Shown one piece after another: positions 1 through 9,501 of a DNA stretch of 64,000 nucleotides (position 1 is the first letter of the stretch; every line of letters begins with the position of its first letter). Source of the DNA: Imbricaverruca yamaguchii. Taxonomy: Eukaryota > Arthropoda > Thecostraca > Neoverrucidae. A model generated the notes under the pieces. The model saw nothing but the letters and a program-made list of their open reading frames with translations, had not been told where the DNA came from and did not search any database. The stretch spans positions 447,501 through 511,500 of the forward strand of contig JAOTOL010001341.1 in the NCBI GenBank assembly GCA_034440575.1, written 5' to 3'. A program made the translations under genes and the position numbers.

Positions 1-1125
1 TTTGATCAGGGAAATCAGGTTGATGTAGCATATCTTGACTTTAGTAAGGCCTTTGACAAGGTACCCCATAAACGGTTAATGATACAGCTTCAGTCCCATG
101 GTATTGCAGGTAGCATCTTAAAATGGATAGAGTTGTGGCTTTCAGATAGACAGCAAAGAGTGATGCTAAATGGTACAAAGTCATCATGGCAAAATGTTCT
201 TAGTGGAGTCCCCCAGGGGTCAGTACTAGGGCCATTACTGTTCATTATATTTGTAAATAACATTGAAAGTGGCCTAAGCAGTAAAGTTTTGAAATTTGCA
301 GATGATTTGAAGGTCTTTAGGGCAATAACAGGTCAGGATGAGCATATCTCGCTGCAAAAAGACTTAGATGAACTTGTGAAGTGGTCCGAAGAATGGCAAA
401 TGAAATTTAACTTTGATAAGTGCAAAATCATGCATGTAGGTAAGCAGCATATGAAGGCTCCATACTTGATGGGTGGCCAAGTGCTATCAGTGACTCAACA
501 GGAGAAGGATTTAGGTGTTATTCTAAACACAAAATTGGGGGCATCAGAACAGACCAAGGAAGCCAGGAAGAAGGCACTGAGAATGCTCGGGGCAATAAAT
601 AGGAATGTATCATACAGAAGTGAGGAAGTGATCAGGAAGCTTTACTGTGCATACGTCAGGCCACATTTGGAATACTGCATCCAAGCTTGGTCTCCTAGCT
701 ATGAAAAAGATTGTTGGCTTTTAGAGAGAGTACAAAAGAGGGCTACAAAAATGGTTAATGGCATAAGCAACCTGGCATATGAGGAAAGATTGAAGAAATT
801 GAATATGTTTTCACTTAGATATAGAAGGCTGAGAGGAGATCTCATCGAGGTCTTTAAATTTGTCAATGGTCTGGAGAGGGGATACCTTGGGGAAATGTTT
901 GAATTTAACAGAAATGATGCAATTAGAGGTCATAAATTCAAAATTAAAATTAACCACAGCAGAACAAGGTTAAGGCAAACTTTCTTCACCAACAGGATAG
1001 CGGAACACTGGAACCAGCTGCCAGAAAACATCGTCAGTAGCAGAACATTGAACATCTTTAAAAACAGCATAGACAATCATTATAAGAATAGAGGGCTTGC
1101 TTTTCAGTATTACAGGGAGGGCTGA
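1..1125 (+). CDS. CR1-type LINE reverse transcriptase, C-terminal part (CR1 copy 1)
   Basis: An uninterrupted frame enters from the left edge and stops at 1123-1125. Visible RT motifs in order are FSKAFDKVPH (about 43-72), GVPQGSVLGPL (about 205-237) and the catalytic FADD at 295-306. The thumb/C-terminal region follows, with RPHLEYCIQAWSP and LERVQKRATKMV, which are typical of CR1/Jockey-group LINEs. All catalytic aspartates in view are present and there is no stop or frameshift, so this is the best preserved of the CR1 copies here. The 5' part lies outside the window. It is inserted into an older minus-strand LINE whose RT resumes at about 1220. This is mobile-element coding sequence, not a host gene. 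Confidence 0.9.
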   Translation, partial: FDQGNQVDVAYLDFSKAFDKVPHKRLMIQLQSHGIAGSILKWIELWLSDRQQRVMLNGTKSSWQNVLSGVPQGSVLGPLLFIIFVNNIESGLSSKVLKFADDLKVFRAITGQDEHISLQKDLDELVKWSEEWQMKFNFDKCKIMHVGKQHMKAPYLMGGQVLSVTQQEKDLGVILNTKLGASEQTKEARKKALRMLGAINRNVSYRSEEVIRKLYCAYVRPHLEYCIQAWSPSYEKDCWLLERVQKRATKMVNGISNLAYEERLKKLNMFSLRYRRLRGDLIEVFKFVNGLERGYLGEMFEFNRNDAIRGHKFKIKINHSRTRLRQTFFTNRIAEHWNQLPENIVSSRTLNIFKNSIDNHYKNRGLAFQYYREG

Positions 1126-1217
1126 TTGGCAGATTTGGTGGGCAACTGGTTCAGTGTACAGAGTGCAACCAAGAAGGGCCCTTGTGGCTCAGAGTTGCAC
1201 TGATCTTTTATGTCTAA
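1126..1217 (+). mobile_element. CR1 copy 1 3' UTR and terminal tail
   Basis: This follows the RT stop codon and ends in the shared 3' signature: AACCAAGAAGGGCCCTTGTGG, then a short TTTATGTC-type repeat. The same tail occurs near 5950-6005, 47150-47206, 50255-50314 and 58370-58430 on the plus strand and near 25062-25115 on the minus strand. It therefore defines one CR1-like family whose 3' end is a short tandem repeat rather than poly(A), as is usual for CR1. Confidence 0.85.
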
Positions 1218-1592
1218 AAAATATCTTCCTACAGTCCACTGATGCATGTCTGTGAGCCAATTTCAGTGAGTGTCCATGTGTGTTCAAGTGACTTCAAGCT
1301 TCCTGTACAATACCAGCAATATGTTGATGGAAATGCAAGTTTTGATCTACTGTGTTGCCTAAGTCAGTATGTATCTCAATAAAGCTTACTTGAAAGCCAT
1401 CCAGGTAATAATGTGCATAAGGACCAATATTTTTTCCTGTGATATGTGCCACAGTGAACTGCACATTCCTTGGAGTTCATTGCTAGTCCCCATAGCTTGA
1501 TGGTACTAACCAGGGTATCTATATCTTTTTGGTCCTGTGAAATACCAGCCAGCAGGTTTGTGACAGATTTGCACTTCAGTTTCATGTCATCT

Positions 1593-1950
1593 CAGTGTTA
1601 AAATATTGGTTTTTCATTAGGTGTGGGATGTCGAAACGAGCACAGCAGGATGACGAAATTTGTCATGGAATCAGTGTCATTTCAAGTGCCTTTGATGTCT
1701 TTCAGACCTAAATTTGAACCAATGTTTGTACCGTCATCAGTTGTTTTGAAATTCAAATGTTAGGAAGAGCTATATTCAAGATAGCGATAAAAATGAATAC
1801 TTAGCAAACGAGGTAATGTTAGACAGGAGACTCGAGGATTTCATAAGCACGCATCAAGAAGCAGGATGTCGATACTTATTGGAGCAGGATGTCAATTGAG
1901 TGTTCAGAAAGTGGTAAGTTCCACCTTATTTTACGAATAATTTAACACTG
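1593..1950. mobile_element. hAT-type MITE, copy 1 (358 bp)
   Basis: A 358-bp element with perfect 10-bp terminal inverted repeats CAGTGTTAAA / TTTAACACTG. It is flanked by the 8-bp target duplication TGTCATCT (1585-1592 and 1951-1958). The 8-bp TSD and the CA(G) terminus indicate the hAT superfamily. It has no coding capacity. A near-identical copy lies at 18457-18814. It sits exactly inside the catalytic FADD codons of the LINE-3 RT: ...TTTGCAGATGACA on one side and TGACATGAAACTG on the other, read on the minus strand. Confidence 0.93.
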
Positions 1951-2153
1951 TGTCATCTGCAAAAATCTTGAACTGGGCATGTATTGTGATGCACATGATA
2001 CACATAAATCAAGAATAGCACAAGACCTAGTACAGAGCCCTGGGGTACTCCACTGAGAATTCCCTTTGGCTTACTGGGAGAGCCAGAGACAATCATTTTC
2101 ATTTTCCATTCCACATATAAATTTTGATCCAGGTGAGGATTATCTCTGAAATT

Positions 2154-2211
2154 GCCAATGGGCATAAAATGACTGGCAGTTGATGCACCCCAAAACCCCA
2201 ATTCATGATTA
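2154..2211 (+). mobile_element. Tail-only LINE micro-insertion (58 bp)
   Basis: 58 bp flanked by the exact 13-bp duplication TATCTCTGAAATT (2141-2153, 2212-2224). The insert has a GGGCAT...ATGCACCC stem followed by a CAAAACCCCAAT tail. This matches the extreme 3' end of the RNase H LINE copies A and B. It interrupts the LINE-3 RT and is read as a retroposed 3' end fragment. Confidence 0.8.
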
Positions 2212-2915
2212 TATCTCTGAAATTCCCGGAGCTCTCAGTTTTGTTAATAGCAGCACATGATTAACATAAAATGCCTTTGAAAAAAGCAAAGAAATTTGCA
2301 TTCATCATATAGCCCTCATCTAGCCAGATAGAGACAGCATCATATGTTAGCAGTAGTTGATCCTCTACTGAATGTCCACACAGGAAGGCAAATCATCCTT
2401 AGTCCAGCAAGTGATGGACCTCCAAATATTCTGTGAGCTTCTCAACAATTACGCATTCAAGAATTTTACCTGGGACAGAAGTAAGACTCAGTGGGTGATA
2501 ACTTAGTGGATCATGCCCTGAACATTTTTTTAAATTGTAATTATTTGTGAAGTCCAACCATCAGGAATATTTCTGGTAGAAAGAGATGAATTCAACATTT
2601 GGTTTTACAAGCTCTGCATGGCAAGATACAATTAATTGAGGGTGGACCCATCAGAGCCCATGCTGGAGGACCCATCAACCTAACTCAAATTTCTGAGCAC
2701 ATAAGCTTCAATAATACCAATGCTCTGCAGCACTGTTTTGGCAGTTGAGAGTGGGCTGGGTTTGCTAATCTACTTGTGCAGTATACTAAGGAAAATGCCC
2801 CTGTAAATATATCAGCCATTTCCTGCCACCCACTTGCAAGTCTATGTTTCCCCCCTCAATGGCCCCAGGGATCTGCCAATTTTCTGGTGTTGTATGTAAG
2901 AATGAAATTACTTGG

Positions 2916-2977
2916 ATGGGCACTACATGGCCAATGTAGTTGATGTGCCCTAAAGCCCTAATAACCAAGTAACTAAC
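2916..2977 (+). mobile_element. Tail-only LINE micro-insertion (62 bp)
   Basis: 62 bp flanked by TGAAATTACTTGG (2903-2915) and TGAAATTCCTTGG (2978-2990), 12 of 13 identical. It contains a hairpin, GGGCACTACAT-GGCCA-ATGTA...GTGCCC, followed by TAAAGCCCTAATAACC, the 3' tail of the RNase H LINE. The insertion lies in the LINE-3 RT linker. Confidence 0.8.
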
Positions 2978-3694
2978 TGAAATTCCTTGGAAGATGGTTT
3001 GTGAATGAATAACAATTTATACTTGATCTGAGAGTGAATACTAAAGTTTCTATACTATCTATTTAAGTCTTGGAATTATCTCAGTGAAAGACCTGCTTGT
3101 GTAGACTATCCAAAATTGGTTCCTGTCTTGTTTGTACTTTGTCTGTGCATATGTTTGCCTGCTTAATACACTGAGGTCTGGTTGGCCATGGAGGATCCAC
3201 CTTTAGTACAACTCTGGGTATGTATAAATTGGTAAGAGCTGATCATATTTCCAGGAACATTTTGTACATTCCACTAGTGTCTAAATACTGTAAGCAAGCA
3301 GTAATACTCTGTAATACTGAAAAGCAAGCCCTCTGCTCTTATAATGATTGTCTATGCTGTTTTTAAAGATGTTCAATGTGCTGCTACTGACAACGTTTTC
3401 TTGCAGCCGGTTCCAGTGTTCTACCCTCTTGGTTAAGAAAGTCTGCCTTAACTTTGTTCTGCTGTGGTTAACTTTAATTTTGAATTTATGACCTCTAATT
3501 GCATCATTTCAAATTCAATTCAAACATTTCCCCAAGATATCCCCTCTCCAGACCATGGGCAAGTTTAAAGACCTTGATGAGATCTCTCAGCCTTCTATAT
3601 CTAAGTGAAAACATCTTCCATTTCTTCAATCTTTCCTCATATGCCAGGTTGCTTATGCCATTAACCATTTTTGTAGCCCTCTTTTGTACTCTCT

Positions 3695-5000
3695 CTAAAA
3701 GCCAACAATCTTTAGTATAGGTAGGAGACCTTGGATGCAGTATTCCAATTGTGGCCTGATATACGCACAGTAAAGCTTCCTGATGACTTCCTCACTTCTG
3801 TATGATACATTCCTATTTATTGCCCCAAGCATTATCAGTGCCTTCTTCCTGGCTTCCTTGGTCTGTTCTGATGCCCCCAATGTTGTGTTTAGAATAACAC
3901 CTAAATCCTTCTCCTGTTGAGTCCCTGATAGCACTTGGCCACCCATCAAGTATGGAGCCTTCATATGCTGCTTACCTACATGCATGATTTTGCACTTATC
4001 AAAATTAAATTTCATTTGCCATTCTTTGGACCACTTCACAAGTTTGTCTAAGTCTTTTTGCAGTGAGATATGCTCATCTTGACCTGTTATTGCCCTAAAG
4101 ACCTTCAAATCATCTGCAAGTGTCAAACCTTTACTGCTTAGGCCACTTTCAATGTTATTTACAAATGTAGTGAACAGTAGTGGTCCCAGTACTGACCCCT
4201 GGGGGACTCCACTAAGAACATTTTGCCATGATGACTTTGTACCATTTAGCATCACTCTTTGCTGTCTATCTGAAAGCCACAACTCTATCCATTTTAAGAT
4301 GCTACCTGCAATACCATGGGCCTCAAGCTGTATCATTAACCATTTATGGGTACCTTGTCAAAGGCCTTACTAAAGTCAAGATATGCTACATCAACCTGAT
4401 TTCCTTGATCAAATTGTTCTGTGACAAAGTTTAAAAAATCCAAGAGATTTGTGAGACACGACTGTCCTTTCCTAAGCCCATGTTGAGTATCTTGAATCAA
4501 TCTGTTTCCTTATAACTAACTATTCTATCCTTGATAATTGATTCGAGTACCTTGCAGACTAGGGATGTGAGACTTACTGGCCTGTAGTTTTCAACTTTCC
4601 CTCTTTCTTCTTTCTTGAAAATAGGAACTACATTTGCCCTTCTCCAATTGGTTGGAATTTCATTTTGTGAAGCTGATCTACAAAATATTATACTAAGTGG
4701 AAAGGCCAGTTCCTTTTCAGTTTCCTGCAACACCATAGCATAAATTTCATCAGGTCCTGCTGCCTTGTTTGGCTTTATTTTCCTAATATGATTGTAAACA
4801 ACATCACTATCAATGAAATCAACATCATTTGTCAGATCCCATGTCACTGCACTATGGTGTACGGTCGGCAGATTGGTCATATCTTCCAATGTAAACACTG
4901 ATTTAAACTGCTTGCTCAGCTCCTCAACCATCTCACTTTCCTCACCCAATGTAGTCCCATTTACTTCCAGTGGACCAATTGTGCTAGAAACTTTACTCAC
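3695..5000 (-). pseudogene. CR1 copy 2 reverse transcriptase, frameshifted
   Basis: Two minus-strand frames, 5000-4497 and 4336-3695, together cover the RT. The first carries the N-terminal region, including KAAGPDEIYAMVLQ and YRPVSLTSLVCKVLE. The second carries GVPQGSVLGPLLF, LADDLKVF (the FADD-type catalytic box with F changed to L) and RPQLEYCIQ. A frameshift lies between about 4340 and 4500, and another ends the frame near 3695. Homology to CR1 copy 1 continues to 3309. Not functional as it stands. Confidence 0.85.
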
Positions 5001-5147
5001 TTGTAGAAACTAAAGAACCTTTTACTGTTCCCATTACAGTTTCTAGCTAAATCCAGTTCTTTTGCTCGCTTGTCTGCTCTGGTTTTTTGCTCCACAGTGT
5101 CTCTAGCTTTTTGATACGCCTTTAGATTAACAACATTTGAAGCTTCT

Positions 5148-5939
5148 TTAAAGACTAAATGCAGTTTTCTTAGCCTTAATTGCTTTTATCAAGTCTGATG
5201 TAAGCCATGGTGGTTTTCCTACCTTTCTTTTGTGTCTTGGCTTTTGGGGGACATGTCTAATCTGAATTTCCTTCAAGTAAGATTTGAACTTTTCCCACAT
5301 TTCACAGGCATTTAAATTGGAGATTTCTTCTTCCCATCTGATGGCACTTAAAGCCGCTCTCATGCAGTCAAAGTCTGCTCTGTTGAAATTTGGAACCTTT
5401 ACCAATTTATCCTTAATAATTTCCCCTACATGTGCCTTGAATCTAACTATGTTATGGTCACTTCTTCCCAGAGTTTCTCCTACAGTCAAGTCTTGAACCA
5501 AGTCACTTAAATCCAAGAATACAAGGTCCAAGAATGAGCCATGCCTGGTAGGTTCTGATACAAACTGGTGTAAGAACAGGTCCTCTTCAAGGCATTTCCT
5601 AAACATTTTGCATGATGGGGAGTCAACACCAGCATTTTCATAACCTTTGATATTAAAGTCACCAAGAATAAGGCACTTCCTCTTCAAGTTTCTACTGATT
5701 TCCTCACAAATCACCTTGTCAAGGTCCAGTTGCTGAGAATGTGGCAGGGTTCCTGATCGGTAGAAAGCTCCTATCCTCAGAGTATTGCTGTTGCCTTTTC
5801 TCACAGTGACATCAAGCCAATTGGATTCCACAGACACATTTTTATCCCCAACTGCTACTTTTTGGGAACTGAATAAGCTATTCATATAGAGCATTACACC
5901 ACCCCCTTTCATTGCTGGACCCCTATTGCACGAAAACAT
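5148..5939 (-). pseudogene. CR1 copy 2 endonuclease domain (APE-like), 5'-truncated
   Basis: A 263-residue open frame with the APE-type LINE endonuclease signatures CLILGDFN (about residue 90), a substrate-region segment FVSEPTRHGSFLDLVF, and the catalytic LGRSDHNIV near residue 160. The N-terminal third of the endonuclease, including the first metal-binding Asn/Glu, is absent because the element was truncated at the junction with 5941. After the domain the sequence runs into the RT linker KPRHKRKVGKPPWLT. A frame break follows near 5148. Confidence 0.85.
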
Positions 5940-6005
5940 GAAAGTGGAACCAAGAAGGGCCCCTGTGGCTCATAGTTGCACTAATCTTTTATGTCTTTAT
6001 GTCTT

Positions 6006-6943
6006 TAAATACTGAAACTCAAGGCTCCAGTCATGTTCAGACAGGCATTCCTTAATAGCTATGTAGTTCCCTCTGTACCAAGACCTTTTTGGTGTGGTAT
6101 TGCTAGGTATGGTTGATTCGCTTGCCTGGAAATAATGAGAATTAGAAGACAGTGCTGGCATTGTGGAAAGGGGGGGGGTTAACATTTACAACAGTCCAAC
6201 CCTGTCTACTTCAGATGTTAAAATCAGGTTCAACGTGTTTCCAGAATTTACAAAGGCAGGTTGGTGAATCCATTGAGTCAGATCAAGCATGTGAAAACAG
6301 CCAACAGAAGATCTATCTGTAGGAGTAATACTCACTGTGTCAGGAACACCATCTGGCCAATGCATTGATTATGAATCAATATCTCCTAGAATAATGATTT
6401 CTTTGCCATCACAAAAATGAGTTTTAACAAATGTTACAAGTGCCTGGTGCTGGCACTCATAGTTTCAGGGAGGGTGGTAAACACACACTATGTATTGGCA
6501 GAAATCCTTCAGAAAAGTAAAATGGACATTGGAAGTGAAGACCTTGATTGATTCAAAGTTAATCCCATGTTTAACATATACACAAACACCACGCTTGAGA
6601 GTGAGACAGGCTTATCAGTTCTCACTATCTTGTAACCTGCTATATCTACAAATGAGCTAGGAACTGCTGGCAACAAGTTTTTGCTTACTGCTAGTATGTC
6701 AATTTTCCTATCGAGAGAAAGGCAGCTGTGCACATGACTGTTCTGTATGCAATTCAGATTCACTAAGGATATGCAAAGTCTGGAGAAGAACAACACTTGC
6801 CTAATAGTATTCAATGGGGCCCTACATATTAGTTTAAAGGCTTTTGCTCCCCATCCTACCATGCCTGCATACATAGAACTCTTGTCATGGAGTGCATGTT
6901 AGGTCCCTATGAATGTAAAGAGACTTTAAGTTACCATATTTCG
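6006..6943 (-). pseudogene. LINE-3 endonuclease domain, decayed
   Basis: Minus-strand translation begins near 6870 with LNCIQNSHVHSCLSLDRK, resembling the LINE 'LNARSL..K' start of the endonuclease. It continues through SFVDIAGYKIVRTDKP, a VCVYVKHGINF-like segment, and an IILGD-containing stretch near 6390-6400. It ends with SWYRGNYIAIKECLSEHDW and SLEFQYL at about 6010. SLEFQYL continues in frame as QYLDTSGMYKMFLEI on the far side of the twin-primed insert (3290 leftwards). To the right, the segment ending AKYGNLKSLYIHRDLT joins ORF1 at 17646. Several stops and frameshifts are present. Confidence 0.7.
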
Positions 6944-7574
6944 TCCACCCCCCCCCCCCCTCCCGACGAGGCATCACCTTTTCGTGGTGGGGGATTGCGT
7001 GCCTCTAGGATCCGGCGGCCAGGACACCAGGAAGCCGGGGAGAGGTTAGACGAAGAGTGCCTCACTTGCCCTTTCATCCATATGCTCCCATTCCAATGCC
7101 TATCTCATCTCAACGTCCATGTCCTTCGCCAGGCCCTACAACACCAACTATTCCTGTCATGAGCAGGTAGGCCAACTTCCCCAGTCATACCCACCAGCTC
7201 AGTTTTATCGAGGTAGCCGCGCCCCCTGGGCCCATCCCCCGGGGTTGATGGAGTCCTGGAGGTTGAGGTACCCCATCGCATGTGCTAGTTGTGACGGGGG
7301 ACCAACACACCTCTTTGGTCCAGATATCCCGGAGGGGCGGGCGGGCCTGTGCGGCCTCACGCGGGTCAAGTGGCTGGTCGCCTCGGTCCGGGGGCCTGGG
7401 ACTCCGCCCAGTGCCCGCCAGCCCGACCGGCCGGAGTCAAGGGGTGGGCGGCACTGTGTCCCGGTCGGGGTGGTTAGTCTCTCTCTCCCGGGCGGGTGAT
7501 GGTGTCACCTGCCCTGTATAGCTCCACGGGCTCCTAGCGACCTTCCGTTCGCGGGGCCTAGGCGTCACCCCTGC

Positions 7575-7969
7575 TTGACCCCTATGTGGTGGGGCGCCCG
7601 AGACGTGGAAACCAACCTTATTATATGGCAAACCTGGTCCATCTTACGGTGGCCTGAACGCAAACAAGAACAGATATCCCTGCGGTGGAGCCAGCAGGTT
7701 CTCTTCCCCTGTATTCTTGTTATACAAGCCGCTGAAAGGGCAAGGAAGCTGTCTTATCTTTCCACTTTCCAGAGACGCGGCTGCGATCGTTTTGGACGCA
7801 TCAAACGTTGTGACAAACCCAAGGATGGTGGCCTTGAAGTTAGTTATTTGGACTTTATGGCGCCTCGACCAGAATTGATCATTGACGGTGGCCGTGAAGT
7901 TGAATTTGAAGACGCTGGCGAGTCGAATAGAACACTTATGACAAAGGAATTTAGGTAATTAACCAGGGA
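7575..7969 (+). pseudogene. Copy A ORF1 (Gag-like), N-terminal portion
   Basis: The frame contains RRGCDRFGRIKRCDKPKDGGLEV, matched in copy B by RRNGCDRFGKVVRCEKLKDG. That identifies it as the N-terminal half of the same Gag-like ORF1. An apparent local duplication, 'DGGLEV...DGGREVEF', is present. The frame is lost near 7960 and the coding match is interrupted by the LINE inserted at 8094. I see no independent function. Confidence 0.65.
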
Positions 7970-8093
7970 TCAGCAGGGTATAAATATCATGACGATACCC
8001 ATCACGGTCGAAACGCACCCAACTAGAAACCACTCTGAAGGAGTCATGAACTGTTACGACTTGGGAGGTGTCAGTGACGATTAAATTACAGAT

Positions 8094-9492
8094 TATCATA
8101 TCATTTCATATATATTTCGGGATTCATACCAGGCAAGGGCCTGTTTAACCCTATCGCATCAAGCTCGAACTGGAAATACACAAGGTGACTCAAAGCACAA
8201 TACACTGACACACCTCAGGATGGATAATCAAATTGCTGTTCGAACCATAATGCATCTATTCTGGACTTGAACTGGTCCAGAGTATTAGAACAGACTACTT
8301 GTTATGGGAGAGAGTTCCAGTCGCTGACTGCTCGAACACTCAGTTGGTTTCGTCTCACTCTTGTAAATGCAGCAGGCTTCGCCACCTTCAAGGAGTGGCC
8401 TCTGGTGGACAAGTGTGGTGACAACCGAACCATGTCTTCTTGGCGTAAGCTGATAAGACCATGCAACAGTTGGTACATGAGGATCATGTCGCCACGACGC
8501 CTCCTGTATTGCAGTGAATGTAGTCGTAACATTTGTAGAACGATCTTTATAAGGAAGGTGTCTGACTTCCGTCACTAGCTTGGCTGCTCGGCGCTGTACT
8601 CTCTCAACCATTTTCTGGTCAGCCTTATTAAAAGGACCCCAGACCGCATTACCATATTCTAGGTGTGGTCTGACTAGAGTTTTGTAAAGGAGGGGAAGCA
8701 TCTGAGCATCAATGCTTCGCCTCCTTCAATCCACCGCCGCCCCGGTAGCTCAGTTGGTTAGAGCGATGGCCTGTACTGATCTTCCCTGTGCTGGCAACAC
8801 GGTTCGAGTCGCTCCGCGCGCTCGCATTTAGCCCCCGGCCGGGAGTGCCAGTTGGCAGCTGGCCCGATAAGGCCCGGGACCAGCTACCGGGCGGCCGTGT
8901 CGGTACATTGGCGGCACGCTTAACTTTCGGTCTAAATTCTGCCGTTGAACTGGAGTTCATGGATCGGGTGGTGGGGCCAGGGTTCACGCAACAAGCTCTG
9001 CTTAGCAATAGAACCCTGACTCCTCAAGCCACCCCAGCAACAACTCGGATATATATTTTTTTAAATCAATTTGTGCAAAGGACCTCTTAATTAGTCCGAG
9101 AACTCTGTTGGCTTTTGAGACTGCTGAACCTGCTTGTGTCCGGAACTTCAGATCTTGATCAATAAAGATGCCCAGATCCTTTTCCTCTGTGACTTGATGT
9201 AACTGGCTATATGCATGCCATCTGTTTTTTGCTTCCAAGGTGAAGGATTTTGCACTTGGATGTGTTGAATGGCATAAGCCATTTTTCAGACCACTCCCAT
9301 TATCCATCAAGGTCTGACTGCATTTGATCCAGGCTTGAAAGATTGCGAACGTTGCAATACAACTTTGTGTCATGTGCAAGCAGCTTCAGGCCACAACTCA
9401 CACATTGTGGAAGGCCATTAACAAATAGCAAAAGAGAGTTGGGCCAAGCACTGATCCTTGGGGTATCCCACTAGTGACCATAGCCCAATCAG
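8094..9492 (-). mobile_element. LINE-4: 5'-truncated CR1/Jockey-like LINE inside copy A
   Basis: A minus-strand RT C-terminal fragment. From right to left it shows SGIPQGSVLGPTL (about 9450), VTEEKDLGIFIDQDLKF (about 9170-9200), ANRVLGLIKRSFAQID (to 9070), then after the SINE MLPLLYKTLVRPHLEYGNAVWGPF (from 8701) and LQYRRRRGDMILMYQLLHG. It is flanked by the 9-bp repeat ATTACAGAT (8085-8093, 9493-9501), and copy A ORF1 homology resumes right after. The sequence differs from the other CR1 copies, so it is a separate family. The frame is broken by an insertion and frameshifts. Confidence 0.8.
8714..9064 (+). mobile_element. tRNA-related SINE inside LINE-4
   Basis: It contains a Pol III A-box-like TAGCTCAGTTGG (8746-8757) and B-box-like GGTTCGAGTC (8801-8810), about 44 bp apart. 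A GC-rich body follows and an AT-rich end ATATATTTTTTTAA. It interrupts the LINE-4 RT between FAQID and MLPLLYK, with the short repeat ATCAAT (8708-8713, 9065-9070) at the edges. The body is homologous to a reverse-oriented segment near 37835-38110. It does not fold as an intact tRNA, so it is called a tRNA-derived SINE rather than a tRNA gene. Confidence 0.75.
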
Positions 9493-9501
9493 ATTACAGA
9501 T

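Larger units (their letters stand above)
1220..3290 (-). pseudogene. LINE-3 reverse transcriptase (older CR1-type LINE), decayed and interrupted
   Basis: Minus-strand conceptual translation shows RT motifs in order. SLTSVPGKILE lies near 2440-2490, GVPQGSVLG near 2035-2065, and FADD is split at 1950/1592. After it come LKCKSVTNLLAGI and a DLGNTVDQNLHFHQHIAGIV-type thumb down to about 1225. Frameshifts and stops are frequent. The sequence is interrupted by a hAT MITE (1593-1950) and two tail-only LINE insertions (2154-2211, 2916-2977). It joins in frame, across the insertion at 3291-6005, to the endonuclease at 6006-6943, and further to ORF1 at 17646-18407. The 3' end of LINE-3 lies left of CR1 copy 1 or outside the window. 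Confidence 0.8.
3309..6005 (-). mobile_element. CR1 copy 2, inserted by twin priming (5' part inverted)
   Basis: 3309-5940 is CR1 in minus orientation, from the RT 3' end (left) to the endonuclease (right). 5941-6005 is the CR1 3' tail in plus orientation. The left break falls in the sequence that precedes the tail by about 45 nt in intact copies. A likely 9-bp duplication TAAATACTG lies at 3282-3290 and 6006-6014. This arrangement is the hallmark of twin priming: an inverted 5' segment joined to a sense 3' segment. About 18 nt of filler at 3291-3308 partly repeats neighbouring sequence. Confidence 0.8.

Noticed and set aside
8739..8811. Possible tRNA gene (A-box and B-box spacing)
   Set aside because: The acceptor ends do not pair (GCCCCGG has no matching 3' strand), the anticodon arm does not fold, and a homologous body follows that recurs at 37835-38110. 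A tRNA-derived SINE explains it better.
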